From Streptomyces guryensis (lineage in GTDB: Bacteria; Actinomycetota; Actinomycetes; Streptomycetales; Streptomycetaceae): a stretch of 64,000 bases of DNA. The stretch lies in contig NZ_JAJSBI010000006.1 in the NCBI RefSeq assembly GCF_021261325.1, positions 1-64,000 of the forward strand, written 5' to 3'. Within the stretch, counting starts at the first letter, position 1, and each line of letters starts with the position of its first letter. Below the pieces are notes generated by a model. The model ran no database searches, was not told where the DNA came from, and worked only from the letters and a program-made list of their open reading frames with translations. Positions 51,826 through 61,488 of the stretch are shown piece by piece. The translations under genes were made by a program, and so were the position numbers.

Positions 51826-52839
51826 TCAGAATTCGAAGACGAGCCGGGCTTCGGCCCGTCCGCCGAGGACCTCGTCGAAGGAGTCGTTGACCTGGTCCAG
51901 GCGGCGCGTTTCGGCGATGACCTGGGTGCGTCCGGCCGCGTGCAGCGCGAACACCTCGGAGAGGTCCTGGCGGGTGCCGACGATGGAACCGATGACGGAG
52001 ATGCCGCCGAGGACGGTCTCGAAGATCGGCACCTTGATCGCGGCGTCGTCCGCGGGCAGGGCGACCATGACCAGGCGTCCGCCGCGGTTGAGGGACCTGT
52101 AGGCCTGCTCGAACGCCTTCGGGGCGGCGGCGAGCACGACCGCGACGTCCGCGCCGCCGGCCTTCTTGATCTCCTCGACCGGGTCGTGCGTACGGGCGTT
52201 GACGATCTGGTCGGCGCCGAGCCGGTGGGCCAGGCCCAGCTTGTCGGGTTCGATGTCGACGGCGGTGACCAGCCCGCCGACGAGGCGCGCGTACTGGAGC
52301 GCCAGGTGGCCGAGGCCGCCGATGCCGAAGACCGCCACCCGTTCGGCCGGGACCACCTTCGCGACCTTGATCGCCTTGTACGTGGTGACGCCCGCGCAGG
52401 TCAGGGGTGCCGCGTCGAAGGAGCGGACACCCTCGGGCACCTCGACGACCGCGCCCGCGTTCGCGAGTGCGTACTCGGCGTAGCAACCATCCACGGAGTA
52501 GCCGGAGTTGATCTGGCTCTCGCACAGCGTCTCCCAGCCCGACACGCAGTAGCGGCAGGTGCCGCAGGACGAGCCGAGCCACGGTATGGCGACCCGCTTT
52601 CCGAGCAGGTCGGACGGGACGCCGGCGCCGACGGCCTGTACGGGGCCGATGCCCTCGTGGCCGGGTACGAACGGCGGTTGCGGCTTGACCGGCCAGTCGC
52701 CGTGGGCGGCGTGGATGTCGGTGTGGCAGAGGCCGGAGGCCTCCATCTTGACGAGCACCTGGCCGGGGCCGGGCTCGGGGACGGGCAGGTCCTGGATCTC
52801 CAGGGGCTTCCCGAAGTCGGTGACGACTGCTGCCTTCAT
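51826..52839 (-). CDS. NAD-dependent zinc alcohol dehydrogenase
   Basis: A 337-aa AdhA/AdhT-type enzyme: catalytic zinc SGLCHTDIHAAHGDWP and GHEGIGPV, structural zinc CGTCRYCVSGWETLC, Rossmann VAVFGIGGLGHLALQYA with acidic residue VDIEP (NAD preference). Ethanol/acetaldehyde-type interconversion. It is the intact relative of the deleted copy at 25580. ATG with GAGGAGCAG. Third in the run ALDH - DUF779 - ADH. Confidence 0.94.
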   Translation of the reverse strand: MKAAVVTDFGKPLEIQDLPVPEPGPGQVLVKMEASGLCHTDIHAAHGDWPVKPQPPFVPGHEGIGPVQAVGAGVPSDLLGKRVAIPWLGSSCGTCRYCVSGWETLCESQINSGYSVDGCYAEYALANAGAVVEVPEGVRSFDAAPLTCAGVTTYKAIKVAKVVPAERVAVFGIGGLGHLALQYARLVGGLVTAVDIEPDKLGLAHRLGADQIVNARTHDPVEEIKKAGGADVAVVLAAAPKAFEQAYRSLNRGGRLVMVALPADDAAIKVPIFETVLGGISVIGSIVGTRQDLSEVFALHAAGRTQVIAETRRLDQVNDSFDEVLGGRAEARLVFEF

Positions 52840-52850
52840 CGATCTGCTCC

Positions 52851-53219
52851 TCAACTGGTCTTGTTCCGGGGTGGCTCGACCCGGGTCACGAAGTGCAGCC
52901 CGTCCCCGGCTGCGAGGGAGAATCCGCCCGGCGTGCCCTCTTCTACGTCCAGGAGGTAGAAAGGGCGGCCAAGTGCTTCGTACTGTTCGGCGTCCATGTG
53001 GAACGTGCAGCCGTCCACGACGCCGACGAGCATGTCGCCGTCTCCCAGGACGAATTCGCCGCCGGGGAAGCACATCGGGTCGCTTCCGTCGCAGCAGCCG
53101 CCCGACTGGACGAACATCACCGGCCCGCCCTGGGCGGCGCACAGGGCCGCGATGGCCCTGCGCGCCGCCCGCGTGGCGGTGACGCGCCCGGCAGTGCCGT
53201 ACTCGACCTTCTCGGACAT
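52851..53219 (-). CDS. DUF779 family protein
   Basis: A 122-aa protein of the DUF779 family, regularly found next to acetaldehyde-type aldehyde dehydrogenases. Cys-rich stretch SGGCCDGSDPMCFP at about residues 39-52 could hold a metal, followed by a compact beta-rich domain. 15 nt after ALDH and 11 nt before ADH, so tightly co-expressed. Biochemical role not established to my knowledge. Confidence 0.9.
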   Translation of the reverse strand: MSEKVEYGTAGRVTATRAARRAIAALCAAQGGPVMFVQSGGCCDGSDPMCFPGGEFVLGDGDMLVGVVDGCTFHMDAEQYEALGRPFYLLDVEEGTPGGFSLAAGDGLHFVTRVEPPRNKTS

Positions 53220-53234
53220 GTCGCCGCACTCCTC

Positions 53235-54755
53235 CTAGAACAGCCCGAGCGGCTTGGTGCCGTAGCTGACCAGGAGGTTCTTGGTCTGGCTGTAGTGCTC
53301 GAGCATCATCTTGTGTGTCTCGCGGCCGATGCCGGAGACCTTGTAGCCGCCGAACGCCGCGCCCGCCGGGTACTGGTGGTAGCAGTTCGTCCAGACGCGG
53401 CCCGCCTTGATGGCGCGGCCCATGCGGTAGGCGAGGGCGCCGTCGCGGCTCCACACGCCGGCGCCGAGGCCGTAGAGCGTGTCGTTGGCGATCTCCAGTG
53501 CCTCGGCCTCGTCCTTGAAGGTGGTGACTGCGAGGACGGGTCCGAAGATCTCCTCCTGGAAGACCCGCATCTTGTTGTGGCCCTTGAGGACCGTCGGCTC
53601 GTAGAAGTAGCCGTCCGCGAACTCGCCGCCCACGGCGGGCCGGTGGCCGCCGGCCAGCAGTTCGGCACCCTCCTTCAGGCCGATCTCGACGTACGAGGCG
53701 ATCTTCTCGATCTGCTGCTTCGACACCTGCGGGCCGATCATGGTCGCGGTGTCGAGGGGGTCTCCCTGCTTGATGGCGCGGATGCGGTCCAGGCAGCGGC
53801 CCATGAACTCCTCGTAGATGTCCTCCTGGATGAGTGCGCGGGAGGGGCAGGTGCAGACCTCGCCCTTGTTGAACGCGTACAGGACGAGTCCCTCGACGGC
53901 CTTGTTCAGGAAGTCGTCGTCCTTCGCGGCCACGTCGTTGAAGAAGATGTTCGGCGACTTGCCGCCCAGCTCCAGAGTGACCGGGATGATGTTCTGGGAC
54001 GCGTACTGCATGATCAGCCGGCCCGTGGTGGTCTCGCCGGTGAAGGCGACCTTGGCGATGCGCTTGTTGGTGGCGAGCGCCTTGCCGATCTCGGCACCGG
54101 GCCCGTTCACGACGTTGACGGCGCCGGGCGGCAGGATGTCGCCGACGGCCTCCATCAGCTTCAGGATCGACCACGGGGTCGGCGAGGCGGGCTTGAGCAC
54201 CGAGCTGTTGCCCGCGGCGAGCGCGGGTGCCAGCTTCCACGCGGCCATCAGCAGCGGGAAGTTGAAGGGGATGATCTGGCCGACCACGCCCAGCGGCTCA
54301 TGGAAGTGGTAGGCGATCAGGTCCTTTTCGATCTCGGTGATCTCGCTCTCCTCCGCCCGGATCGCGGACGCGAAGTAGCGGAAGTGGTCGGCGGCAAGGG
54401 GGATGTCGGCGGCCAGGGTCTCGCGGACCGGCTTGCCGTTGTCCCAGCTCTCCGCGACGGCGAGTTCCTCGCGGTGGGCGTCGATGGCGTCGGCCACCTT
54501 GTTCAGGACGGCCGCGCGCTGAGCCGTGGAGGCCTCCCCCCAGGCGTCCTTGGCGGCGTGGGCGGCGTCCAGGGCGAGTTCGATGTCCTCGGCGCCCGAC
54601 TTGGGGACCTCGCAGACCGGCTTCGCGGTCGCGGGGCACAGGTTGACGGAGTACTGGCCGGTGCTGGGCGCCTGCCACTTGCCGCCGATGAAGTTCTCGT
54701 ACCGGGGCGCGACGTCCACGGGACTGCCGGGCCTGCCGGGAGGCTCGTACTTCAT
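53235..54755 (-). CDS. NAD-dependent aldehyde dehydrogenase (ExaC/acetaldehyde type)
   Basis: 506 aa, full family length. NAD fold [19 protein letters not shown], general base region [14 protein letters not shown], catalytic cysteine in [12 protein letters not shown]-terminal [15 protein letters not shown]. The CTC catalytic context is typical of acetaldehyde/long-chain ExaC-type enzymes. ATG 54755 with AAGGGGAC. Heads the operon ALDH-DUF779-ADH-pnt; an AcoR-like regulator lies just upstream on the same strand. Confidence 0.95.
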   Translation of the reverse strand: MKYEPPGRPGSPVDVAPRYENFIGGKWQAPSTGQYSVNLCPATAKPVCEVPKSGAEDIELALDAAHAAKDAWGEASTAQRAAVLNKVADAIDAHREELAVAESWDNGKPVRETLAADIPLAADHFRYFASAIRAEESEITEIEKDLIAYHFHEPLGVVGQIIPFNFPLLMAAWKLAPALAAGNSSVLKPASPTPWSILKLMEAVGDILPPGAVNVVNGPGAEIGKALATNKRIAKVAFTGETTTGRLIMQYASQNIIPVTLELGGKSPNIFFNDVAAKDDDFLNKAVEGLVLYAFNKGEVCTCPSRALIQEDIYEEFMGRCLDRIRAIKQGDPLDTATMIGPQVSKQQIEKIASYVEIGLKEGAELLAGGHRPAVGGEFADGYFYEPTVLKGHNKMRVFQEEIFGPVLAVTTFKDEAEALEIANDTLYGLGAGVWSRDGALAYRMGRAIKAGRVWTNCYHQYPAGAAFGGYKVSGIGRETHKMMLEHYSQTKNLLVSYGTKPLGLF

Positions 54756-54799
54756 GATCGTCCCCTTTCCGGACACGACGATCGGGTCATGCTCGAACG

Positions 54800-56098
54800 C
54801 TAGGAGCGGGAACGCTGCAACCACGCTGCATGCGGCGCGACCTGCGGCGGGACAGCCGGGCGGGAGTCCAGCGCGCGGGCGCGGGCCGCGGCGGCCGCCC
54901 GCTGCGCCGAGCCGCCCGGCAGCAGGTGGGCGAGGGTCAGCCACGCGGAGGCGTCGGCGGCTCCCCACTCGGCGCCCACCCAGCGGCGCAGCAGCACCGT
55001 GTCTCCTGCGGCCAGCACGGCGCCGCGCAACTGCTGTTCCAGGGAACGTCGTTGCTCCACCACGACGGGCGCGTCGGAACGCGGCAGGAGCGGACCGGGG
55101 TAGCGGGCCAGGGCCTCGGCCACCCGCCCCGCCGCGAGCAGGTCGGCGACGTCGCCGAAGTCGGTGTGAGCGGTGCGCAGGAGCTCGTACGGGCGCGAGC
55201 CGAGCAGGTCGGGGCCGAGGACCGCGCGCAGCCGGGTCATCTCGGCGCGCAGCGTGGAGGCGGGTACCTCGCGCTCGGACAGGTCGACGGCGAGCCGTTC
55301 GCCGCTGACGCCGTGACCGGCCAGGGCGAGCGCGACGACGATCTCGCTGTGCCGCCGGCTCAGCCGGAGCACGCGTCCCTCGGTCTCGAGTACGGCGCTG
55401 TCCCGGCCGAGAGCTCTCAGGCGTGCCCCGGGCGCCCATGTGTCGGTGCCGAGCAGCGCCGACGGCCGGTGCGCGAGCTCCGCCTGTGCCGCCAGCGCGG
55501 CCGCACGCACCGCGGCGAACGCGGGCGGGGTGGCGATACTGGCGCCGCCGGTGAGGTCGACGACGCCGAGAACACGGCCGGTGGCGGGGTCTCGCACGGG
55601 CGCTGCGGCACACGACCAGGCGTGCGCGGCGGAGCTGTAGTGCTCGCCGGTGACGATCTGGACGGGCCGCGCCAACTCCAGCGCGGTGCCCGGGGCGTTC
55701 GTCCCCGCCTGGTGCTCGGACCACATGGCGCCCTCGGCGAAATGCATGGCCTCGGCCCGCCCCACGGTCGCGAAGTCCCCCTCGACCCACAGCAGCGTGC
55801 CGTCCGCATCCCCGACCGCGAAGATGTGCCCGTCGTCTGCGGCCCCGTCCCCCAGCAGTTCCCGGAACAGAGGCAGTACTGCGGCCAGCGGGTGGGCGCG
55901 GCGGTAGGCGGCCAGTTCGTCGGATGTGGTGCGCAGGGACGGCAGCCGGCCGCCGTCGGCCCGTACGTCGGTGGCGGCGCAGCGCCGCCATGAGTCGGCC
56001 ACCAGGCTGCGCACGCCCGGCGGTGCCTGGGGCGCGGTCACGAACCGCTCGTGCGCCACGCGCAGCGTGGGGGCCTGGGCCGCGGTGGAAACGTCCAT
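54800..56098 (-). CDS. GAF-domain transcriptional regulator (AcoR-like)
   Basis: 432 aa. N-terminal [11 protein letters not shown], a GAF sensor (about residues 90-210, [28 protein letters not shown]) as in AcoR-type activators, but no sigma-54 AAA domain. Instead it has a C-terminal actinobacterial winged-helix-like region ([20 protein letters not shown]). Such GAF regulators sit beside ExaC-type aldehyde dehydrogenases and activate them. ATG with GGAGGTGAC. Ends 44 bp before the ALDH start. Confidence 0.88.
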   Translation of the reverse strand: MDVSTAAQAPTLRVAHERFVTAPQAPPGVRSLVADSWRRCAATDVRADGGRLPSLRTTSDELAAYRRAHPLAAVLPLFRELLGDGAADDGHIFAVGDADGTLLWVEGDFATVGRAEAMHFAEGAMWSEHQAGTNAPGTALELARPVQIVTGEHYSSAAHAWSCAAAPVRDPATGRVLGVVDLTGGASIATPPAFAAVRAAALAAQAELAHRPSALLGTDTWAPGARLRALGRDSAVLETEGRVLRLSRRHSEIVVALALAGHGVSGERLAVDLSEREVPASTLRAEMTRLRAVLGPDLLGSRPYELLRTAHTDFGDVADLLAAGRVAEALARYPGPLLPRSDAPVVVEQRRSLEQQLRGAVLAAGDTVLLRRWVGAEWGAADASAWLTLAHLLPGGSAQRAAAAARARALDSRPAVPPQVAPHAAWLQRSRS

Positions 56099-56168
56099 GT
56101 CACCTCCCGTATGCCGTCCTCCCGGTCCGGCCCCACCAGCCTCGCCCGCGCGGCGGGGAGGGGTGCAG

Positions 56169-56204
56169 AGGCCGAAGGGCCCCTGTGGCAGGGCCTGCTG
56201 GGCT
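56169..56204. promoter_or_regulatory. DosR/OsdR-like box pair upstream of AcoR-like gene
   Basis: AGGCCGAAGGGCCC (56169-56182, one mismatch) and GGGCCTGCTGGGCT (56191-56204, two mismatches) start 22 bp apart. About 70 bp upstream of the regulator, hinting that the alcohol/aldehyde pathway is placed under the hypoxia system through this regulator. Confidence 0.5.
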
Positions 56205-56242
56205 CACGTCAGGAGGCAGGCACCACGAGGAGAAGCCGGCCG

Positions 56243-57970
56243 CTATCCCCGGGGCAGCGGTACGTGCCAGGCCAGTACGGTGCCGCTCACCGGCCCCGTG
56301 CCGAGGTCCAGCGCTCCGCCCAGCTGCTCGGCCCGTTCGGCCATGTTCCGCAGACCGCTGCGGCGGCCCCCTGGCGGGATGCCCACCCCGTTGTCCGTGA
56401 CCGTCAGCCGGACCTCGCGGCCGTCGGTCTCCAGGACGACGTCGGCACGGCCGGCGCCGGCGTGCCGGGCGATGTTGGTCAGGGCCTCGGAGAGGACGGC
56501 CTCGACATGGGCGGCGACATCCTGCGACACGTCCGTGTCCAGCAGGCCTTCCATCCGGACACTGGGTGCGAAGCCCAGCACCGGCGCCGCCTCGCCGACC
56601 ACACGCACCACCCGGGCCCGCAGCCCGGTTCCGGCGCCGCCCTCACGCGCCCGCAGACCGAAGATCGTCGACCTGATGATCTTGATCGTCTCGTCCAGGT
56701 CGTCGACCGCCCGCGCCACGCGTTCGGCGGCCTCCTGATGCTCGATGAAGCGGCCCGCGCTCTGCAGGGTCATACCGGTGGCGAACAGCCGCTGGATCGC
56801 AAGGTCGTGCAGGTCCCGGGCGATCCGGTCACGGTCCTTGAGCACCGCGATCTGCTCGGCGTCCTGGCGGCGCTCGGCCAGTTCCATCGCGATGGCGGCC
56901 TGCGCGGCAAAGGCCTGCAGAGGCACGGTCTCCGTCTCCGCGAACATCGGCTGTCCGGTTTTGCGCGCCAGCAGGACCACGCCCCGGGCACCCGTCTCAA
57001 CCGTGCCGATGGGCACGGCCACCGCGGGGCCCAGTCCCTCGAAGCGCACGGGCTCCCGCGAGATCCGTTCGTCGTGAGCGGCATCCTCGCTGGTCACCGG
57101 AGCGGCCTCGGAGAACGCCAGTCCCATGAGGCTCCGGTCAAGGGGCAGCACGAGGCCGCGGTGCGCGTCGGCGTCCATCCCGACGGCGATCTCCACGGCG
57201 AGCGAGGCGGTGTCCTCCATGGGCAGTGCGACGGCCGCGAGGGCCGATCCGGTGATCTCCCCGGCCCGCTCGGCGATGAGGCGGAGGACGTCGGTGCGCG
57301 CCCGGCCGGACATCAGGTCGTGGGTGATCTCCGCGTTCGCCTGCAGCCAGCGCTCGCGCAGCCGGGACTCCTCGTACAGGCGGGCGTTGTCGATGGCGAC
57401 ACCGGCCGCCACCGCCAGCGTCGCCAGGACCGACTCGTCCTCCTCGTCGAACTGCACCCCGCCGCGCTTCTCGGTCAGGTACAGGTTGCCGAAGACCTGG
57501 TCGCGCACCCGGATGGGAACCCCGACGAAGGTGTTCATCGGCGGGTGGTGGGCCGGGAAGCCGTAGGACGCAGGATGCTGGCAGATCTTGGCCAGCCGCA
57601 GGGGCTCTGGGTGGCGGATGAGCTCCCCGAGGATGCCGTGGCCGTCGGGGAACGGGCCGATCCTGGCGATCTGCTCCTCGGTGACCCCGATCGTATGGAA
57701 GGCCGACAAGCGCTTTCCGTCCGGGCCGATCACGCCGAGGGCGGCGTACTCCGCGTCGACCAGCGCCGCCGCGGCCTCCACGATACTGCGCAGCGCCTGC
57801 TCCAGGTCGAGCTCCCGGCCCACCGAGAGCACGGCCTCCAGGAGGCTGTGCACCCGGTCGCGGGTTCCGCGCGCCGCGTCCAGGCGGGCCTGCAGCTCCC
57901 CCAGGAGTTCGTCCAGCCTCAGCTGCGGCAGCCGTACACGCGGCTCATGGGACTCCTCAGGGCTTCCCAC
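56243..57970 (-). CDS. DevS/OsdK-like GAF-GAF histidine kinase
   Basis: 575 aa from GTG 57970 (GGAGG 7-8 nt upstream; ATGs at 57997 and 58015 lack a site). Two GAF domains (about residues 55-205 and 225-370), a HisKA_3 segment with phospho-acceptor His in DRIARDLHDLAIQRLFATG, and a HATPase (EALTNIARHAG, TVTDNGVGIPPGG, GLRNMAERAE). No membrane segments. GAF1 contains YGFPAHHPPMNTFVGVPI, the region that carries the haem-ligand His in mycobacterial DosS, so haem-based O2/NO sensing is plausible but unproven. Same strand as GAPDH and the response regulator at 59243. Confidence 0.93.
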   Translation of the reverse strand: MGSPEESHEPRVRLPQLRLDELLGELQARLDAARGTRDRVHSLLEAVLSVGRELDLEQALRSIVEAAAALVDAEYAALGVIGPDGKRLSAFHTIGVTEEQIARIGPFPDGHGILGELIRHPEPLRLAKICQHPASYGFPAHHPPMNTFVGVPIRVRDQVFGNLYLTEKRGGVQFDEEDESVLATLAVAAGVAIDNARLYEESRLRERWLQANAEITHDLMSGRARTDVLRLIAERAGEITGSALAAVALPMEDTASLAVEIAVGMDADAHRGLVLPLDRSLMGLAFSEAAPVTSEDAAHDERISREPVRFEGLGPAVAVPIGTVETGARGVVLLARKTGQPMFAETETVPLQAFAAQAAIAMELAERRQDAEQIAVLKDRDRIARDLHDLAIQRLFATGMTLQSAGRFIEHQEAAERVARAVDDLDETIKIIRSTIFGLRAREGGAGTGLRARVVRVVGEAAPVLGFAPSVRMEGLLDTDVSQDVAAHVEAVLSEALTNIARHAGAGRADVVLETDGREVRLTVTDNGVGIPPGGRRSGLRNMAERAEQLGGALDLGTGPVSGTVLAWHVPLPRG

Positions 57971-58062
57971 CGGCGTTCCTCCAGCTCCCCATGCCATACC
58001 AACGGCCGACCACATCGGTCATGTGCCACGGTAACGGTCCAGGGCAGGGGGCGGTACGGAAC

Positions 58063-58077
58063 GGGCCAGGTTGGCCC
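58063..58077. promoter_or_regulatory. DosR/OsdR-like box, 5-nt spacer variant
   Basis: GGGCCAGGTTGGCCC between the GAPDH stop and the kinase start, 92 bp upstream of the kinase. Could give feedback control of the sensor. Confidence 0.45.
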
Positions 58078-58092
58078 GGGCCCCGCCGCCGG

Positions 58093-59121
58093 TCAGGGGC
58101 GCGGCAGGCGGGCGGCGACGTACTCGGTCAGGTCGAGGAGCCGGTTGGTGTAACCCCACTCGTTGTCGTACCAGCCGAAGACCTTGACCAGCTCGCCGTT
58201 CGCCTGGGTCAGCGGGGCGTCCAGGACGCACGAGGCGGGGTCGCCGACGACGTCACGGGAGACGATCGGTGCGTCGGAGACCCGCAGGACGCCCTTCAGC
58301 GGGCCGTCCGCGGCCTCCCGGTATGCCGCGTTGATCTCGGCCGCGGTCACCGCCCGTTCGAGGACCATGCTCAGGTCGGTCAGCGAGCCGTCCTCCACGG
58401 GCACGCGTACGGCGATGCCGTCGAGCGTGCCGGCCAGCTCCGGCAGGACGAGGCCGACGGCCCGTGCGGCCCCGGTGCTGGTGGGGATGATGTTGACGGC
58501 GGCGCTTCGGCCGCGGCGCAGGTCCTTGTGCGGGCCGTCCAGGACCACCTGGTCGTTGGTGTAGCCGTGGATGGTGGTCATCAGGCCCTTGACGATGCCG
58601 AAGTGCTCGTCGAGCACCTTCACCATGGGGGCCACGCAGTTGGTGGTGCAGGAGGCGTTGGAGACGACGTGGTCGCTGTCGGGGTCGTAGGTGCCTTCGT
58701 TGACGCCCATCACGAGGGTGGCGTCGACGCCCTTGCCCGGCACGGACAGCAGCACCTTGCGGGCGCCCGCCCTCAGGTGCGCTCCGGCCTGCTCGCGGGT
58801 GCGGAAGCGGCCGGTGGACTCGATGACGACGTCCACGCCGTGCTCGCCCCAGGCGAGGGCGGCCGGGTCGCGTTCGGCGGTCACGGCGATGCGGTGACCG
58901 TCGACCGTGAGGGAGCTGTCGTCGTGCTCGACGGTGCGGTGCAGTCGGCCGTACGTGGAGTCGTACTCCAGGAGATGGGCCAGCGCAGCCGGTGAGGTGA
59001 TGTCGTTGACCGCCACGACCTCGACCGGTGTGCCGGTGCCGCTGTCGGCCCGCTCCAGTACACAGCGCAGGTAGTTGCGTCCGATACGGCCGAAGCCGTT
59101 GATGCCCACGCGTACGCTCAT
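58093..59121 (-). CDS. gap: Glyceraldehyde-3-phosphate dehydrogenase
   Basis: 342 aa. NAD fold VRVGINGFGRIGRNYLR, catalytic Cys in SNASCTTNCVAP, and VKVFGWYDNEWGYTNRLLD. Glycolytic NAD-type by sequence. Placed between the kinase and the response regulator, it is likely an extra copy serving the hypoxic programme (inference). ATG with GGGAGGGG. Pairs functionally with the PFK and phosphoketolase. Confidence 0.95.
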   Translation of the reverse strand: MSVRVGINGFGRIGRNYLRCVLERADSGTGTPVEVVAVNDITSPAALAHLLEYDSTYGRLHRTVEHDDSSLTVDGHRIAVTAERDPAALAWGEHGVDVVIESTGRFRTREQAGAHLRAGARKVLLSVPGKGVDATLVMGVNEGTYDPDSDHVVSNASCTTNCVAPMVKVLDEHFGIVKGLMTTIHGYTNDQVVLDGPHKDLRRGRSAAVNIIPTSTGAARAVGLVLPELAGTLDGIAVRVPVEDGSLTDLSMVLERAVTAAEINAAYREAADGPLKGVLRVSDAPIVSRDVVGDPASCVLDAPLTQANGELVKVFGWYDNEWGYTNRLLDLTEYVAARLPRP

Positions 59122-59201
59122 GTCCGTCGCCCCTCCCGATCGTCGCCCGGCTCTGTCCGGGGTCTGCCGCCAGCCTGCTGACGGCGGGCCGGGCGGGGCT
59201 T

Positions 59202-59236
59202 GAGCCGGACGGTGGCGAGCGGGGGACGTTCGGCCC
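59202..59236. promoter_or_regulatory. DosR/OsdR-like box pair upstream of gap
   Basis: GGGACGTTCGGCCC (59223-59236, one mismatch) and the weak GAGCCGGACGGTGG (59202-59215) start 21 bp apart, about 80-115 bp before the GAPDH start. Confidence 0.5.
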
Positions 59237-59242
59237 TGGGTT

Positions 59243-59935
59243 TCAGTGGCCTTGCTGCCGGAGCCGGTCCTCGGCCTGGGTGGCGATGACGGCGGCCTGG
59301 ATACGCCGTTCCACGCCCAGCTTGGCCAGCAGGCGGGAGATGTGGTTCTTCACCGTCTTCTCGGCGAGGAACAGCCGCTGGCCGATCTGCCGGTTGGTGA
59401 GCCCCTCGCCGATGAGGGAGAGGATCTGCCGTTCCCGGTCGGTCAGGCCCGGTAGCGGGCCGGGTTCCTCCTCCTGCTGCTGAGCGCCGCGCAGACGGGC
59501 CATCAGCCTGGTGGTGGCGCTCGGATCGAGCAGCGACTGGCCGGCGGCGACCGTGCGCACGGCGGACACCAGGTCGGAGCCCTGGATCTGCTTGAGGACG
59601 TACCCGGACGCGCCCGCCATGATCGAGTCGAGCAGGGCCTCCTCGTCGTCGAACGAGGTCAGCATGAGGCAGGCCAGCTCCGGCAGGCGTGAGCGCAGCT
59701 CCCGGCAGACCGTCACGCCGTCGCCGTCGGGCAGCCGCACGTCGAGCACCGCCACCTGCGGGCGGAGCGCCGGAACACGGACCATGGCCTGCTCGACGGT
59801 GGAGCCCTCACCGACCACGGTGATGTCCGGCTCGTCGTCGAGGAGGTCGCGCACCCCGCGGCGTACCACTTCGTGGTCGTCCAGCAGGAAGACCCGGATG
59901 GGGCCGTCGGGGCCCGACCGCTCACCGTCCGCCAT
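59243..59935 (-). CDS. DevR/OsdR-like NarL-family response regulator (copy 2)
   Basis: 230 aa. Receiver [16 protein letters not shown], Asp65 in [19 protein letters not shown]; helix-turn-helix [22 protein letters not shown] and [16 protein letters not shown]. Very close to the regulator at 31412 along its whole length. ATG at 59935 with GGAG 7-8 nt upstream (an earlier GTG/ATG at 59971 is less likely). Same orientation as the DevS-like kinase two genes on, so likely its partner. Confidence 0.93.
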   Translation of the reverse strand: MADGERSGPDGPIRVFLLDDHEVVRRGVRDLLDDEPDITVVGEGSTVEQAMVRVPALRPQVAVLDVRLPDGDGVTVCRELRSRLPELACLMLTSFDDEEALLDSIMAGASGYVLKQIQGSDLVSAVRTVAAGQSLLDPSATTRLMARLRGAQQQEEEPGPLPGLTDRERQILSLIGEGLTNRQIGQRLFLAEKTVKNHISRLLAKLGVERRIQAAVIATQAEDRLRQQGH

Positions 59936-60017
59936 CGAATGCTCCTCGTCCTGCGCTCCGCGCCGGATCACCTGCGCCGGTTTCCGGGATATTCGCCCCT
60001 GACCACCCGAAGGACCA

Positions 60018-60031
60018 GGGTCGGTCGGCCC
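60018..60031. promoter_or_regulatory. DosR/OsdR-like box upstream of response regulator 2
   Basis: GGGTCGGTCGGCCC, one mismatch, 83 bp upstream of the leftward response regulator. Suggests autoregulation. Confidence 0.5.
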
Positions 60032-60100
60032 CGATCCTGCGCCGGTCCCCCTCCCCCGGTACCCGTCCGGCCCACCGTCAGACCCGCCCGCGAGGCCCCG

Positions 60101-60136
60101 GGGCCGACCGGACGCGGAAGCGGGGCCGAAGGGCCC
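60101..60136. promoter_or_regulatory. DosR/OsdR-like box pair upstream of PNPOx gene
   Basis: The perfect GGGCCGAAGGGCCC (60123-60136) and GGGCCGACCGGACG (60101-60114) start 22 bp apart. 41 bp before ATG 60178 or 71 bp before ATG 60208. Confidence 0.6.
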
Positions 60137-60177
60137 TTACCCCTGGTGCGGCAGGACGGTTCCATGGACGGTCAGCA

Positions 60178-60678
60178 ATGAGCCGCCGACCCGTACGGAA
60201 ACCCGCCATGCGCCTCGACAACACCCAGCCGGTCCCCGTCGGGCCGCGCCTGAGCATCGAGCTGGACAGCGATGAAGCGCTGCGGCTGCTGGGCAGCGTG
60301 TCCGTGGGAAGGATCGTCTTCACGCGGCACGCGCTGCCGACCATCCGTCCGGTCAACCACGTCCTGGATCACGGTGACATCGTCATCCGCACCCATGAGG
60401 GCGCGGCCCTGACCTCCCGGGCGCGCGAGTCCGCCCCGTCGGGGGTGGTCGTGGCCTACGAGGCCGACACCATCGACCCGGCCACGCACCTCGGGTGGAG
60501 CGTGGTCGCCACCGGCTACGCCCAGCTGGTGACCGATCCTGAGGAGCTGGCCCGCTATCGGCGGTTGCTGCATCCGTGGGTGCATCAGACCATGGACTAC
60601 GCGGTCCGTATCCGGCCCGACCTGGTCACCGGCATCCGTCTCACGGACACCTGGGCGAGCCGGCCGGACGGCGGCTGA
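60178..60678 (+). CDS. PNPOx-fold flavin-binding protein
   Basis: A 166-aa split-barrel protein of the pyridoxamine-phosphate oxidase/FDOR type: ALRLLGSVSVGRIVFTRHALP, IRPVNHVLDHGDIVIRT, GWSVVATGYAQLV. Binds FMN, FAD or F420; real substrate unknown. Rv3129 of the DosR regulon has the same fold. The start is uncertain: 60178 (MSRRPVRKPAM) and 60208 (MRLDNTQ) both lack a strong ribosome site; 60208 would fit the usual box spacing better. Confidence 0.85.
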   Translation: MSRRPVRKPAMRLDNTQPVPVGPRLSIELDSDEALRLLGSVSVGRIVFTRHALPTIRPVNHVLDHGDIVIRTHEGAALTSRARESAPSGVVVAYEADTIDPATHLGWSVVATGYAQLVTDPEELARYRRLLHPWVHQTMDYAVRIRPDLVTGIRLTDTWASRPDGG

Positions 60679-60694
60679 GGCGGGCCCCGCGACC

Positions 60695-60729
60695 GGGACC
60701 GACGGCCCCGCCGCAGACCCCAACGGCCC
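60695..60729. promoter_or_regulatory. DosR/OsdR-like box pair upstream of DUF4389 gene
   Basis: GGGACCGACGGCCC (60695-60708, one mismatch) and GACCCCAACGGCCC (60716-60729, two mismatches) start 21 bp apart, about 85-120 bp before the DUF4389 start. Confidence 0.52.
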
Positions 60730-60813
60730 TCGCCCGTGCCGCGGCTTCGCGGCCACGATGGACTAGGGCCCAGGTCGCCGCGGCGGCGCCGCGGGCCGAA
60801 GGAGCTGATCGCC

Positions 60814-61488
60814 ATGACGACCCTGGCGGGAACACCTGACCGTCCTGTGCGGGTGAACGCGGTGCTCGACACGCCGCTGTCCCGGTGGCTGTGGCTGGTG
60901 AAGTGGATCCTGGTGATTCCGCACTACGTGGTGCTGTTCTTCCTCTGGATCGCCTTCACCCTGGTGAGCGTGGTCGCGTTCTTCAGCATCCTGTTCACCG
61001 AGCGCTATCCACGGTCCCTTTTCGACTTCAACGTGGGTGTGCTGCGCTGGAGCTGGCGGGTGGCGTACTACTCGTACGGCGCCCTGGGCACCGACCGGTA
61101 TCCGCCGTTCAGCCTGGGCGAGGAACCCGGCTACCCCGCGCGTCTGGACATCGCCTACCCGGAGCGACTCTCCCGGGGCCTGGTGCTGGTGAAGTGGTGG
61201 CTGCTGGCCATCCCGCACTACATCGTCATCGGGTTCTTCCTCGGCGGCTACCACCTCGGCTGGTGGGACGGCGGACTGGTGGCCGTGCTGGCGGTGATCG
61301 CCGCTGTGACCCTGGCCTTCACCGAGAAGTACCCACGGGCCCTGTTCGACCTGATCCTCGGGCTCGACCGGTGGGTGCTGCGGGTGGCCGCCTATGCCGC
61401 CCTGATGACGGACACCTACCCGCCCTTCCGACTCGACATGGGCGGCACCGAGCCCCACGAACCCTTCGCGTCCGAGGACCTGTCGTGA
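60814..61488 (+). CDS. DUF4389 membrane protein
   Basis: A 224-aa membrane protein of two similar halves. Each has a LVKWxLxIPHYxV motif (WLVKWILVIPHYVVLFFLW and LVKWWLLAIPHYIVIGFFLG), a further helix, and F-T-E-x-Y-P-R-xL-F-D (LFTERYPRSLFDF, AFTEKYPRALFDL). Internal duplication is evident. Function unknown. ATG with AAGGAG 9 nt upstream. The stop overlaps the next, frameshifted, gene by GTGA. Confidence 0.88.
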   Translation: MTTLAGTPDRPVRVNAVLDTPLSRWLWLVKWILVIPHYVVLFFLWIAFTLVSVVAFFSILFTERYPRSLFDFNVGVLRWSWRVAYYSYGALGTDRYPPFSLGEEPGYPARLDIAYPERLSRGLVLVKWWLLAIPHYIVIGFFLGGYHLGWWDGGLVAVLAVIAAVTLAFTEKYPRALFDLILGLDRWVLRVAAYAALMTDTYPPFRLDMGGTEPHEPFASEDLS

